64,000 nucleotides of DNA from an uncultured Lachnospiraceae bacterium (lineage in GTDB: Bacteria; Bacillota; Clostridia; Lachnospirales; Lachnospiraceae), in the NCBI GenBank assembly GCA_902781455.1, contig CACZJF010000001.1, positions 124,001-188,000 of the forward strand, given 5' to 3'. The notes beneath the pieces were generated by a model that was given only the letters and a program-made list of their open reading frames with translations, was not told where the DNA came from and did no database searches. Below are positions 34,276 through 43,679 of the stretch, in pieces; position 1 is the stretch's first letter, and each line of letters begins with the position of its first letter. The translations under genes were made by a program, and so were the position numbers.

Positions 34276-37005
34276 TCAGTTCCATGCTTTCCCGGGATCC
34301 TCCGAGGAGGCACCGGGTGACCATCTGTTTTTCAGCCTGTTCTGCAGCGCGTACAGGGTATTCATGGCTTCAATCGGCGTCATGGACGTCACGTCAAGCT
34401 CTTTGAGCTCTTTCAGAACATCCTCGTCGGTCACGGTATCGAAAAATGACATCTGGTGGAGATCCACCTCGTCCGCCTTGTGGTGCTTTGGCTTTTTCAC
34501 CGGACTGAGAGCCGGTTCCGCCGCAGCGCTTTCCGTGATGTCGTGCTCACTCAGCTCCTGGGCAAGCTCTTTGGCCCTGACAATCACAGATTCCGGAATA
34601 CCTGCCAGCTTCGCCACCTGGATGCCGTAGCTGCGGTCCGCGCCGCCTTTGACAATCTTGCGCAGGAATACGATGTCATCTCCCTTTTCCCGGACGGCAA
34701 TACAGTAATTGTTCACACCCGGGATTTTCCCCTCCAGCTCTGTGAGCTCGTGGTAATGGGTCGCAAACAGCGTCTTCGCGCCAATCAGCTTCGGATCAGC
34801 GATATGCTCAACCACAGCCCAGGCAATGGAAAGCCCGTCATAGGTGGAGGTGCCTCTTCCGATCTCATCCAGGATCAGAAGAGAGTTCCTGGTTGCCTGG
34901 CGCAGAATCAGCGCTACCTCATTCATTTCCACCATAAAGGTGGACTGTCCGCTGGCCAGGTCGTCCGAGGCGCCTACCCTGGTGAAGATCCGGTCCACGA
35001 CACCGATATTCGCGCCGGAAGCAGGGACGAAGGAACCGATCTGCGCCATCAGGACGATCAGCGCGCTCTGCCGCATGTAGGTCGATTTGCCGGCCATATT
35101 CGGACCGGTGATGATGCTGACACGCTTCTTCCTGTTGTCCAGCGTCGTGTCATTCGGGACGAAAAGCTCGCCACCGCTCATTTTCTCGACCACAGGGTGA
35201 CGTCCGTCCTTGATATCAATGATGCCCTTCTCATTGATCTTCGGCCGGACGTATCGGTTCTGTTCCGCGACACAGGCCAGGGATGCGAAAGCATCCACCA
35301 GAGCGAGCGCATGCGCTGTCCTCTGGATGCGGGAGGTATGCCGGGCGATTTCTTCTCTCACCTGCACAAACAGCTCGTATTCCAGTACATTGAGACGGTC
35401 CGAAGCCGTGAGGATGGTATCCTCCAGTTCCTTCAGCTCCGGTGTGATATAGCGCTCGGCATTGACAAGCGTCTGCTTGCGCATATAATCCTCCGGAACC
35501 TTGTCCCGGAAGCTGTTCGGCACTTCCAGATAATAGCCGAAAACCTTGTTGTATTTCAGCTTCATCTTGGCGATGCCGGTTCTCTCCCTTTCCCGCTTTT
35601 CCACATCGGCCAGCCAGCTCTTCCCATCCTTCGCCGCAGCTCTCAGGCGGTCCACCTCTTCATGGTATCCGTCGCGGATAAAGCCGGCTTCCCGGATCAT
35701 CAGAGGCGGATCATCGATGATCGAGCGGCTGATGAGGTCACACACATCCTGCAATTCGTCCAGCTCTTCACACAGGCTGGCCAAAAGAGGAGCCGGATAT
35801 TCCATGAGCGCCCTGCGGATGGCCGGAATCATCTCCAGAGAGGTCCTGAACGCGATCAGGTCTCTCGGATTGGCCGTATGATAGGCGATGCGCGAGATCA
35901 GCCGCTCCAGGTCATAGACCGGCTGCAGATATTCCCGGATCTCTTCCCGCGTAATCGCGTTGGCGCACATCTGCGCGACCGCTTCGAGCCTTTGATCGAT
36001 CTCTTCCTTGTCGATGAGCGGCTGCTCCAGGAAGGAACGCAGCATACGGGCCCCCATCGCCGTTTTTGTCTTGTCCAGAACCCACAGCAGAGAACCTCTG
36101 CGTGCTTTCTCCCGCAACGTCTCTGTCAGTTCCAGATTCCTTCTGGTAAAGCTGTCCAGAATCATGTACTTCCCGATCTGATAGGGACTGATCTGCGTCA
36201 GGTTTCCAAGCTCAGACTTCTGTGTCTCCCTCAGATACCGAAGGACAGCACCCGCAGCGATGGTTCCGCACTCCATGTCTCCCAGCCCGATCCCGGTCAG
36301 GGACTGTACATGGAAATGATCCAGTATTTCCTGTATGCACCCTTCCGCGTCATAGGCGGAAGCGTCCAGGGTGAAGATCGTCGCGCCGGTACTGTTTTTG
36401 ATCTCTTCCAGATCCAGACCGGACAGCTCCAGGGAATCATTGCAGATGATTTCTGCCGGCATATAGCGGAGAATCTCGTCTCTCAGCCGCCGTCTGGAGT
36501 CAGCCTCTGTCACATGAAATGCGCCGGTCGTTATATCCACACAGGCAATTCCGAACCTTTCGGACAGATACAGAATGCTCATCAGGTAATTGTTTCTTCC
36601 TGCATCGAGCGCATTGGTATCAAGGTTCGTGCCCGGTGTGGCAATCCTGACGACCTCACGCTTCACCAGGCCTTTCGCCTGCCTGGGATCCTCCACTTGC
36701 TCACAGATCGCTACCTTGTGGCCGTATTCCACCAGCCGGTTCAGATAGCTGTCCACAGCGTGGTACGGAATCCCGCACATGGGGGCGCGCTCTGAAAGAC
36801 CGCATTCCTTGCCGGTCAGGGTGAGCTCCAGTTCCCTGGATACCTGGACGGCATCATCAAAGAACATTTCATAAAAATCGCCGAGGCGGTAGAACAGAAT
36901 GCAGTCTGCATACTGTCTTTTCGTCTCGACATACAGTTTCATCATCGGCGAAAGACTGCCGACGTCGATTTCATCGAGAAGCATGCTGTACTCTTTCTTA
37001 TTCAT
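34276..37005 (-). CDS. mutS: DNA mismatch repair protein MutS
   Basis: About 909 residues. The mismatch-binding wedge 'ADCILFYRLGDFYEMFF' holds the Phe-x-Glu motif near residue 40. The ATPase has Walker A 'GPNMAGKSTYMRQ' (about 635) and 'LLILDEIGRGTSTYDGLS', and the C-terminal helix ends near 900. It recognises mispairs and recruits MutL. The start overlaps the end of miaB; an in-frame GTG six bases earlier is possible. No clear ribosome site is present, so translation is probably coupled to miaB. Confidence 0.95.
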   Translation of the reverse strand: MNKKEYSMLLDEIDVGSLSPMMKLYVETKRQYADCILFYRLGDFYEMFFDDAVQVSRELELTLTGKECGLSERAPMCGIPYHAVDSYLNRLVEYGHKVAICEQVEDPRQAKGLVKREVVRIATPGTNLDTNALDAGRNNYLMSILYLSERFGIACVDITTGAFHVTEADSRRRLRDEILRYMPAEIICNDSLELSGLDLEEIKNSTGATIFTLDASAYDAEGCIQEILDHFHVQSLTGIGLGDMECGTIAAGAVLRYLRETQKSELGNLTQISPYQIGKYMILDSFTRRNLELTETLREKARRGSLLWVLDKTKTAMGARMLRSFLEQPLIDKEEIDQRLEAVAQMCANAITREEIREYLQPVYDLERLISRIAYHTANPRDLIAFRTSLEMIPAIRRALMEYPAPLLASLCEELDELQDVCDLISRSIIDDPPLMIREAGFIRDGYHEEVDRLRAAAKDGKSWLADVEKRERERTGIAKMKLKYNKVFGYYLEVPNSFRDKVPEDYMRKQTLVNAERYITPELKELEDTILTASDRLNVLEYELFVQVREEIARHTSRIQRTAHALALVDAFASLACVAEQNRYVRPKINEKGIIDIKDGRHPVVEKMSGGELFVPNDTTLDNRKKRVSIITGPNMAGKSTYMRQSALIVLMAQIGSFVPASGANIGVVDRIFTRVGASDDLASGQSTFMVEMNEVALILRQATRNSLLILDEIGRGTSTYDGLSIAWAVVEHIADPKLIGAKTLFATHYHELTELEGKIPGVNNYCIAVREKGDDIVFLRKIVKGGADRSYGIQVAKLAGIPESVIVRAKELAQELSEHDITESAAAEPALSPVKKPKHHKADEVDLHQMSFFDTVTDEDVLKELKELDVTSMTPIEAMNTLYALQNRLKNRWSPGASSEDPGKAWN

Positions 37006-38497
37006 CAACACTTGCGGCAGACCTGACAGTCCCCGTATAGTAGAATCCGTGTGCTTTCTCCAGATAAACGTCCTTGATTGTTCCGATCATAGAAGCGTCT
37101 CCCGGAAAATGCACCACAAGGTTGTGCGGTGTGCGGCCGGTGACATACCCCTTCTCCTGCCGGTTGAGATCCTCGACAAGAACCGGCTGGATCGTACCTT
37201 CAAACCGGGAGGATCTCTCCCGCCCGATCCGCTGCACTTCGGCAAGCAGGCGGTCAAACCGCTCATGCGCCACGTCTTCCGGAACCTGGTCTTCCATGGA
37301 TGCTGCCGGCGTTCCGGTACGCCTGGAATAGAGGAAGGTGAAAGCGGAGTCGTACGCTACGCGCCGGACCAGATCAAGCGTTTCCAGGAAGTCCTCTTCC
37401 GTCTCTGACGGAAAACCGACAATCAGGTCTGTCGACAGAGACAGATCGGGAATGGCTTCCCTGAGGCGCTTCACCAGATCCAGGTAGGATTCCTTCGTAT
37501 AGTGCCGGTTCATACATTTCAAGAGACGTGAAGAGCCGCTCTGCACCGGTAGATGCAGATGCGGGCATACCTTTTTGGAATGCTGCATCACCTCAATCAG
37601 TTCCTCGGAGAGATCCTTCGGGTGTGATGTCATAAACCGGATCCGCTCGATTCCGTCCACCTGCTCCACTTCCCTGAGAAGCTGCGCGAAGGAAATAGGC
37701 TCGGGCAGCCCTTTGCCATAGGAATTGACATTCTGTCCCAGAAGCATGACCTCGACGACGCCATCCTGGGCCAAATGTGTAATCTCATGGATGATTTCCT
37801 TCGGATCACGGCTTTTCTCCCGTCCGCGGACATAGGGAACGATGCAGTAAGTACAGAAATTGTTGCACCCGAACATGATATTGACGCCGCTCTTAAAGGC
37901 ATAGGTCCTTTCGCACGGAAGGTTTTCCACGATGGCGTCGCTCTGGTCCACCACGTCGATGATCTGCTCGTCCGACAGAAGACAGGCACACAGAAGCTCC
38001 GCGAAGCGGTAGAGATTATGGGTCCCGAATACCAGGCTGACATAGCGGTACTTCTTCCGGATCCGTTCAATCTCGTCCTTCTCCTGCATCATGCATCCGC
38101 ACAGCGCGATCTTCATGGCAGGGTTTTTCTTTCTCAATGTGCTCAGAGCCCCGAGCCGTCCATAGAGCCTGACATTCGCATTTTCTCGGACCGTGCATGT
38201 GTTATAGAGCACAAAGTCGGCATCCTCTGACGGCGCGCCCGTGAAGCCTGCCAGGGTAAGAATGCCGCGAAGCTTCTCGGAATCACGCTCATTCATCTGA
38301 CAGCCGAAAGTGACGACATGGCAGGTCATACTTCTGCCGGTCTCCTGCTTTCTTTGTTCGAGGATCCGGCGGCACCGGCTGATAAAGAAAGCCTGTCGAA
38401 GAGAGCCGTCCTTGACAGGCGGCTCTTGCATGGCAGAGGCCTTAAGAAGCATCTGCCTGAATTCTTCGGATTCATATACGGTATTGTTCTTGATCAT
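36998..38497 (-). CDS. miaB: tRNA-2-methylthio-N6-dimethylallyladenosine synthase MiaB
   Basis: 499 residues. The N-terminal UPF0004 domain ('TFGCQMNERDSEKLRGIL', with Cys for a second Fe-S cluster) is followed by the radical-SAM motif CxxxCxxC in 'CNNFCTYCIVP' (about 205-215). A C-terminal TRAM domain ends the protein. It thiomethylates the base that MiaA prenylates. An extra 60 residues at the N-terminus are usual for clostridial MiaB. GAGGAA lies nine bases before the ATG. Confidence 0.95.
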   Translation of the reverse strand: MIKNNTVYESEEFRQMLLKASAMQEPPVKDGSLRQAFFISRCRRILEQRKQETGRSMTCHVVTFGCQMNERDSEKLRGILTLAGFTGAPSEDADFVLYNTCTVRENANVRLYGRLGALSTLRKKNPAMKIALCGCMMQEKDEIERIRKKYRYVSLVFGTHNLYRFAELLCACLLSDEQIIDVVDQSDAIVENLPCERTYAFKSGVNIMFGCNNFCTYCIVPYVRGREKSRDPKEIIHEITHLAQDGVVEVMLLGQNVNSYGKGLPEPISFAQLLREVEQVDGIERIRFMTSHPKDLSEELIEVMQHSKKVCPHLHLPVQSGSSRLLKCMNRHYTKESYLDLVKRLREAIPDLSLSTDLIVGFPSETEEDFLETLDLVRRVAYDSAFTFLYSRRTGTPAASMEDQVPEDVAHERFDRLLAEVQRIGRERSSRFEGTIQPVLVEDLNRQEKGYVTGRTPHNLVVHFPGDASMIGTIKDVYLEKAHGFYYTGTVRSAASVDE

Positions 38498-38511
38498 GAT
38501 GAATCAATTCC

Positions 38512-40233
38512 TCATCTCAGAAGCCCCATCTTCCGAAACAGTCCGACGAGGACTTCTCCCTTCGGGAGCTTTCGCATCTCAGGCTCTGTCAGTCCGCGGA
38601 ATGCGACCAGAGAAACCAGGTAGATGATGACTCCGCATACAATGGCAAGGATCGTGGCGATGGAATTTCCGACAATCATATTCAGGACATACCAGATGGC
38701 ATAGGATCCGAATGCCATGATGATCGATGAAACGAGCGGAATCAGGTAGGTCTTGCGAATTTCCTGCTGGTAGAAAATATAGCGTCTGATCGACAGCGCG
38801 TTTAAAATGCAGACCACCAGCGCGAAGATCACGTTGGAATAGAGGACTGCATAGATATTCAGATTCAGATAGCGCAGCATCACAACCAGTGAAATCAGGT
38901 GAACCACGAGTGCGATGGCGTTATGGATCAGCGGCTCTCTGAGACGTCCAAGTCCCTGCAGAATCGCCGTGGTGAGTGTGCTGAGCGCATAGAGAATGAT
39001 CACAGCCGCGCCTGCCTGCATGATACCGGCGGAAAGTGCCATTCCGCTGGAAGGATGGAACAGCATCTGGATGATCGGGCCGCCGAGGGCTGCCATGCCA
39101 AAGGCGCAGGGGATCGTTACGATCATGGTATAGCGCGTGGAAGAATGAACGGTGCGCACGGCAGAGGCTTTATCCTTCGCCGCGACGGCCGCCGTCAGGG
39201 ACGGCACCACCGCCGGCCCGAGGGAAGAAGCCAGAGACAGCGGAACGTTCATCAGCACACGGAAACGTCCGGTGTAGATCCCCCAGATGGTTGCGTACTG
39301 CTTCTCTGTATAGTTCTGGCTCTTCAGGATCGCGTTGAATACGCCCTGGTCCAGCACATTGGAAATGTTATAGACCAGCGTTGACAGGATGATCGGAAGG
39401 ATCGTCAGAATCAGGACTCTGTACAGATAGTGCGAGGATTCTCTCTTCGCTGTCTGATCCTTCCGGACCGAATGACGGAATCTTCTGTTGAACCTGGAGT
39501 ACAGGTACATCATGAACAGGAGCGCGACCGTGACAGACGCGACCGTGCCGAAGGTGGCACCTGCAGCGCCCCAGCCGGGAGCAACCAGTTCATTTTCAGC
39601 GGAGGCAACCAGGCTTCTGCCGTAATCCATCAGCACCCATGCACCCCAGATGGAAACCAGCGCGTTGATGATCTGCTCGATCACCTGCGAGACAGCCGTG
39701 GGTACCATGTTTGAGAAGCCCTGGAAGAATCCGCGGAACACACCGGTGATCGCAAAGATCAGGATGACAGGCGCAAGCACGCGAAGACCATACTTCGCGT
39801 ACTCCACATTCATGACATATTTTGTAATGACGCCGGCAAAGGCGTAGGTGATCAGTGCGAGGATTCCGCCGGAAACGACGGCAAAACGCATGGAACAGAG
39901 AAATACCTTGTTCGCATTGCGCATCTCCCCCTTCTGGATCCGTTCACTCATCAGACGGGAAACGGCAAGGGGCAGACTGAAGGAAGAGATCATCAGAATG
40001 ATGGAATAGATCTCATTGGCTGTGGAATAATAGCTGTTCCCGACATCGCCGAGAATCTTGAACAGCGGAATTCTGTAGATCAGACCGATGACTTTGGCAA
40101 TAATCGAAGCACCCGCGAGGATCGTTCCCTGTATCAGAACGTTCTTCGCGGTATTATCCGTTGTATTCTTCTGATTCGGAGCAGAAGCAGACTGCTTCTG
40201 CTCCGCTGCACTTATCGGTTCTCTCTCAGCCAC
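38512..40233 (-). CDS. MOP-superfamily flippase (SpoVB/polysaccharide-biosynthesis type)
   Basis: 573 residues with about 14 membrane helices after a polar 40-residue N-terminus. 'LAGASIIAKVIGLIYRIPLFKILGD' and 'SFSLPLAVSRLMSERI' mark the SpoVB/MurJ-like branch of the MATE/MOP exporters, which flip lipid-linked wall or polysaccharide precursors. Sporulation function cannot be inferred from sequence; a MurJ-like role is equally possible. Translation starts at GTG (40233), with GAGGT seven bases before it. Confidence 0.87.
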   Translation of the reverse strand: MAEREPISAAEQKQSASAPNQKNTTDNTAKNVLIQGTILAGASIIAKVIGLIYRIPLFKILGDVGNSYYSTANEIYSIILMISSFSLPLAVSRLMSERIQKGEMRNANKVFLCSMRFAVVSGGILALITYAFAGVITKYVMNVEYAKYGLRVLAPVILIFAITGVFRGFFQGFSNMVPTAVSQVIEQIINALVSIWGAWVLMDYGRSLVASAENELVAPGWGAAGATFGTVASVTVALLFMMYLYSRFNRRFRHSVRKDQTAKRESSHYLYRVLILTILPIILSTLVYNISNVLDQGVFNAILKSQNYTEKQYATIWGIYTGRFRVLMNVPLSLASSLGPAVVPSLTAAVAAKDKASAVRTVHSSTRYTMIVTIPCAFGMAALGGPIIQMLFHPSSGMALSAGIMQAGAAVIILYALSTLTTAILQGLGRLREPLIHNAIALVVHLISLVVMLRYLNLNIYAVLYSNVIFALVVCILNALSIRRYIFYQQEIRKTYLIPLVSSIIMAFGSYAIWYVLNMIVGNSIATILAIVCGVIIYLVSLVAFRGLTEPEMRKLPKGEVLVGLFRKMGLLR

Positions 40234-40255
40234 AGATATACCTCAAAAGTCAGAT

Positions 40256-40288
40256 CCGCCGCGCAGCCAAAAGCTTCGCTGCGGGCGG
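40256..40288 (-). other. GC-rich hairpin in the flippase leader
   Basis: Arms around CCGCCGCGCAGC and GCTGCGGGCGG pair with one bulge. No T-run follows on the minus strand. It lies between the DUF3048 stop and the flippase ribosome site and could partly terminate transcription or shape the leader. Confidence 0.4.
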
Positions 40289-40317
40289 TTCATTCCGACG
40301 GCGGCGATTTGGCAGAA

Positions 40318-41463
40318 TCAGCCAAGGCCATCGATAATACTGGTGTCAATGGAAGGATCGTCAGAGATGACAACCTTCGGATCATCCTGGTTGCGCACGA
40401 TCTCAACAAACGTCTTGCCCTGATTGAGACGAATCTCATTGCCATTGGCATCATAGTAACGGGTTACATTGAAGTCGCATTCCCGCACGTCCCATGCGCA
40501 GTTTGGCGTCGTAACAGTGGTTTCGATCGGATCATCCGCGCTCCAGTTCTCCTTCTTCCAGGTGATCTTCTCAGCACGGCCGTTGGTAATAAACCAGCCG
40601 GTTCCACCGTCATATCCATTGACCGGATCCGTCCACAGATAGTGCTCGTCTGCCAGCTGGGAAGGACACTCCTGAATGATGATGTTCTTATAGGCAAGCT
40701 GCTGACCGTTCAGCTGATCGATCTGCGGAGAGCCAAACTCTGAGCGGTAGTACAGGCCATCACCCTCGTTGTAATCAAATCTGCAGTGATTATAGACAAA
40801 TCCCGGAATCACAACCTTTGCGATCTGTCCGTTGTCAAGATTAATAACTTCACCGTCCGCCGCAAACTGATAATGACCGTTGTATCCGGAAGCATATTCT
40901 GTCTTCCATTCGGAACTGTTGATGACACCGTCTAACAACTCTTTGTTGGTATAGATACCGGTGACACCCTCATGATCCCTGATGTAGGCAGCGCTTCCAT
41001 CATGCAGCTGATAGTCCTGGCCTCCTTCACCGTACGGAATGCCTGCAATATCATCTGTAGTGGGAAGCTGCAGAACCGGAACCGCGTAGACCACCTGGCC
41101 GTAATGACCGTAATGCGCGTTGAACTCTCTCGCAAAGTAGACATAATAAGGTCTGCAGGAACGGATCGGCATTACCATGCTGACACCTTCCAGATTCTCA
41201 TAGATGCCCATCATACGGGTAATCGCGCCCTCTACCATCGCTTCGTACATGACATCCGCGTAGCTGGTGCCATGCTGCCATGCAACCGCGTCAGCGTCGT
41301 TCTCGATCATCAGAGCAGTCGGTCTGGTACGTCCGATGTAGGAAGGAACCTGCATGCCGGTCAGATAGCTGGCACAGGTTTCCTCTGCCATGGCACAGGT
41401 CCCGAATGCTGACAGTGCCATGATGCCTGCGGCAAGCATGGCTGCAACTTGTTTCTTTTTCAT
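40318..41463 (-). CDS. Secreted DUF3048 (YerB-like) protein
   Basis: 381 residues. A signal peptide (about 1-26, cleavage near 'TCAMA') precedes the DUF3048 domain: 'RPTALMIENDADAVAWQHGTS', 'ADVMYEAMVEGAITRMMGIYE', 'IRSCRPYYVYFAREFNA'. The C-terminal half ('TGWFITNGRAEKITWKK', 'NEIRLNQGKTFVEIV') matches the YerB C-terminal domain. No lipobox cysteine is seen, unlike B. subtilis YerB, so it is probably a released protein. Its function is unknown. Start chosen for AAAGGAG seven bases upstream. Confidence 0.88.
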   Translation of the reverse strand: MKKKQVAAMLAAGIMALSAFGTCAMAEETCASYLTGMQVPSYIGRTRPTALMIENDADAVAWQHGTSYADVMYEAMVEGAITRMMGIYENLEGVSMVMPIRSCRPYYVYFAREFNAHYGHYGQVVYAVPVLQLPTTDDIAGIPYGEGGQDYQLHDGSAAYIRDHEGVTGIYTNKELLDGVINSSEWKTEYASGYNGHYQFAADGEVINLDNGQIAKVVIPGFVYNHCRFDYNEGDGLYYRSEFGSPQIDQLNGQQLAYKNIIIQECPSQLADEHYLWTDPVNGYDGGTGWFITNGRAEKITWKKENWSADDPIETTVTTPNCAWDVRECDFNVTRYYDANGNEIRLNQGKTFVEIVRNQDDPKVVISDDPSIDTSIIDGLG

Positions 41464-41478
41464 ACATGTTCTCCTTTC

Positions 41479-41493
41479 AGAGCCTTCGGCTCT
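41479..41493 (-). other. Tight hairpin next to the DUF3048 ribosome site
   Basis: AGAGCC / GGCTCT with a 3-base loop, directly upstream of the AAAGGAG site. It might influence translation initiation or stabilise the mRNA end; no T-run is present. Confidence 0.45.
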
Positions 41494-41531
41494 CCCCCTG
41501 GTTAATAAGTTATACTCCTCGAGCTTCGCCG

Positions 41532-42035
41532 TCATCGGGGGATCCGGACCATCTCCATGATCCTTCTCTGCTGATCCTCCATCTCCAGCCGCTCTTCCTC
41601 CTCCATGTGGTCGTATCCGACCAGATGAAGCAGGCTGTGCGCAATCAGAAAAGCATATTCTCTTTTCTGGCTGTGTCCGTACTCTTCTGCCTGCTGCGCC
41701 ACACGCTGGGCATTGACAACGATATCCCCAAGCATCAGTTCTCCTGAAGCCGGGTCAAAAACGCTGCAATCTCCTTCCCGAAACGCACTGAAATCAGCAG
41801 GATGGTCAAATTCCTGCATGGGAAAAGACAGGACGTCTGTCGCAGAATCGATCTGCCTGTATTCCAGATTCATCTGACGTATGCTCTCACTGTCCGTGAC
41901 AAGCAGATTGACCTGTGCTTCAAACGGGCAATGTGTCAGTTCAAGACCTGCCAGAATGACTGTTCTTGCCAGAGCCTCTGCGCTCTCTCCCAGTTCCTGG
42001 GTGATGCTGGTCTCTTCTTCGTAATTCAGTGTCAT
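41532..42035 (-). CDS. ybeY: Endoribonuclease YbeY
   Basis: 167 residues from the ATG at 42035. The zinc-binding motif 'HSLLHLVGYDH' (H-x3-H-x5-H type) and 'ATDVLSFPM' are diagnostic. YbeY takes part in 16S rRNA 3'-end maturation and ribosome quality control. Only a weak AAGAAG precedes the start. The gene overlaps the 3' end of phoH by 95 bases in another frame, much more than usual. Confidence 0.95.
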   Translation of the reverse strand: MTLNYEEETSITQELGESAEALARTVILAGLELTHCPFEAQVNLLVTDSESIRQMNLEYRQIDSATDVLSFPMQEFDHPADFSAFREGDCSVFDPASGELMLGDIVVNAQRVAQQAEEYGHSQKREYAFLIAHSLLHLVGYDHMEEEERLEMEDQQRRIMEMVRIPR

Positions 42036-42990
42036 GCTTCTTCTCGTATGCTTCGTATGCCTGTACGATCTTCTGGACAAGCGGGTGCCGTACCACATCT
42101 TTGCTGGTCAGCTGGCAGAACGCGATGTCATCGATCTTCTTCAGGACATCGACTGCGACCTCCAGACCGCTCTTTGCCTCAAACGGGAGATCCTTCTGCG
42201 TGAGGTCTCCTGTCACAATCACTTTGGAGCCGAACCCGATTCTTGTCAGGAACATCTTCATCTGCGCCGGCGTGGTATTCTGCGCTTCATCCAGGATGAT
42301 AAACGCATTGTCCAGAGTCCTGCCGCGCATATACGCCAGAGGCGCAACCTCGATCAGACCCTTCTCCAGATTTCTGGCACAGCTTTCCGCTCCCATAATC
42401 TGGTACAGGGCATCATAGAGCGGACGAAGATACGGATCCACCTTGCTCTGCAGATCGCCGGGCAGAAAGCCAAGCTTTTCTCCGGCTTCAATCGCAGGCC
42501 TTGTCATGATGATCCTGGACACATCTTCATTCTTGAATGCCGTAATCGCCATTGCCATGGCAAGATAGGTCTTGCCCGTACCGGCAGGCCCGATCCCGAA
42601 GGTGATCATGTGGCTGCGGATCGACTCTACATAATTCTGCTGCCCGTGGGTTTTCGGACAGACCGGTCTTCCGCTGATCGTATGGCAGATGACATCGGAG
42701 CTGATATGGGACACATCTGCGTCCTGGTGCTCCAAGGCAAGTGCAAGGTCATAATTCACATTCTGCTCCGTAACCGGATTCCCTGATGCGGCAATCCGGG
42801 CAAGATCTTCCATCACCTTCTTTGCATTCTCAGGGCCGGAACCCGATCCGACAACCTTCAGCCCGCCGTCACGGCTGATCACCGTCACATTGAGCGTACG
42901 CTCGATCTTCTTCAGATAATTGTCGAACTGTCCGAACACCTGCCCCTGCAGATCCTGCGGAATATCAACCTTGCTTTCGGATAATGCCAT
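41941..42990 (-). CDS. PhoH-like ATPase (PhoH/YbeZ family)
   Basis: 349 residues. An N-terminal KH-like part is followed by a P-loop ATPase/RNA-helicase-like domain: Walker A 'GPAGTGKTYLAM' (about 135-146), Walker B 'AFIILDEAQNTT', 'RIGFGSKVIVTGDLTQKDLP'. The partner YbeY is encoded next, the standard phoH-ybeY pair acting on rRNA. About 31 residues at the C-terminus (after 'AYEKKHD') come from the overlap with ybeY and look non-native. AAAGGA precedes the ATG and a strong promoter lies upstream. Confidence 0.93.
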   Translation of the reverse strand: MALSESKVDIPQDLQGQVFGQFDNYLKKIERTLNVTVISRDGGLKVVGSGSGPENAKKVMEDLARIAASGNPVTEQNVNYDLALALEHQDADVSHISSDVICHTISGRPVCPKTHGQQNYVESIRSHMITFGIGPAGTGKTYLAMAMAITAFKNEDVSRIIMTRPAIEAGEKLGFLPGDLQSKVDPYLRPLYDALYQIMGAESCARNLEKGLIEVAPLAYMRGRTLDNAFIILDEAQNTTPAQMKMFLTRIGFGSKVIVTGDLTQKDLPFEAKSGLEVAVDVLKKIDDIAFCQLTSKDVVRHPLVQKIVQAYEAYEKKHDTELRRRDQHHPGTGRERRGSGKNSHSGRS

Positions 42991-43008
42991 ACAAAAAATC
43001 CTTTATCA

Positions 43009-43037
43009 ATTATATAAAACTCGTTGTTTTTCGTCAA
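43009..43037 (-). promoter_or_regulatory. Promoter of the phoH-ybeY operon
   Basis: On the minus strand -35 TTGACG (43032-43037), 17-base spacer, perfect -10 TATAAT (43009-43014), just upstream of the phoH ribosome site. Confidence 0.82.
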
Positions 43038-43082
43038 CGATACGTCTGTAAGCCGCCTTTCGGGCGGAAGTCTGTTGTATGC

Positions 43083-43140
43083 CTTTACAGGGTTTCTTCG
43101 CTCCGACCCCCAAAAGTCTCCGCTCAGAAACCCTGTAAAG
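43083..43140 (-). terminator. Long stem-loop after rlmH (terminator or dispersed element)
   Basis: Perfect 14-bp arms CTTTACAGGGTTTC (43083-43096) and GAAACCCTGTAAAG (43127-43140) enclose a 30-base loop. It lies between the rlmH stop and the phoH promoter, where the Nfn operon should end. No T-run follows on the minus strand, so a simple intrinsic terminator is not proven. Confidence 0.55.
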
Positions 43141-43185
43141 ACATCAGTAGAAATCCCGGAAAGTCTCCGCTCGGAAACCCTGCAA
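43113..43185. repeat. Direct repeat pair next to the stem-loop
   Basis: A 26-base block (43113-43138) recurs at 43160-43185 with two changes; both contain GTCTCCGCTC. The first copy makes up the right arm of the stem-loop, so the second may be a leftover half-element. Confidence 0.75.
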
Positions 43186-43193
43186 TGGTCTGT

Positions 43194-43679
43194 TTACTTA
43201 TGATAGGGCTCATGGTGCGCGATGCGCTGTGCCCGGTAGATCTGCTCGAGCAGAATGACGCGCATCAGCTGATGCGGGAAGGTCATCCTGGAGAAGGAGA
43301 TCCTGGCACTGGCTTTGTCCAGAACTTCCTGCGATAATCCGATGGACCCGCCGATGATGAAGATCAGATGGCTGTATCCCTGCACCTGCAGCCTGCTGAG
43401 GCAGGAGGAAAAGGATACGGAGTCATAGGCTGTTCCGTCGATGGCCAGTGCCAGGGTATATGCGCCCGGATACCGGTCGAGGATCTTCATCAGTCTTTCG
43501 CCTTCTGTTTTCAGAATCTGCTTCTGAATCGCTTCCGGTGCTTTCTCCGGTACGGGTTCATCAGCTACTTCTTCGATCCGCACGGTGCAGTACCGTGAAA
43601 GGCGTTTGGTGTATTCCTTCACTGCGTCAGTGAAATATTTTTCTTTGATCTTTCCAACGGAAAGTATGGTGATATTCAT
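43194..43679 (-). CDS. rlmH: 23S rRNA (pseudouridine-1915-N3)-methyltransferase RlmH
   Basis: 161 residues, SPOUT fold, with 'LAIDGTAYDSVSFSS', 'FIIGGSIGLSQEVLDKA' and the C-terminal 'RVILLEQIYRAQRIAHHEPYHK' that form the SAM-binding knot. It N3-methylates pseudouridine 1915 in helix 69, the same helix modified by RluD. Its ATG overlaps the nfnB stop by four bases. Confidence 0.96.
   Translation of the reverse strand: MNITILSVGKIKEKYFTDAVKEYTKRLSRYCTVRIEEVADEPVPEKAPEAIQKQILKTEGERLMKILDRYPGAYTLALAIDGTAYDSVSFSSCLSRLQVQGYSHLIFIIGGSIGLSQEVLDKASARISFSRMTFPHQLMRVILLEQIYRAQRIAHHEPYHK

Noticed and set aside
34456-36795. 779-codon plus-strand open frame opposite mutS
   Set aside because: Same reason: mutS on the other strand is certain and the antisense product is His/Arg/Gln-rich with no domain.
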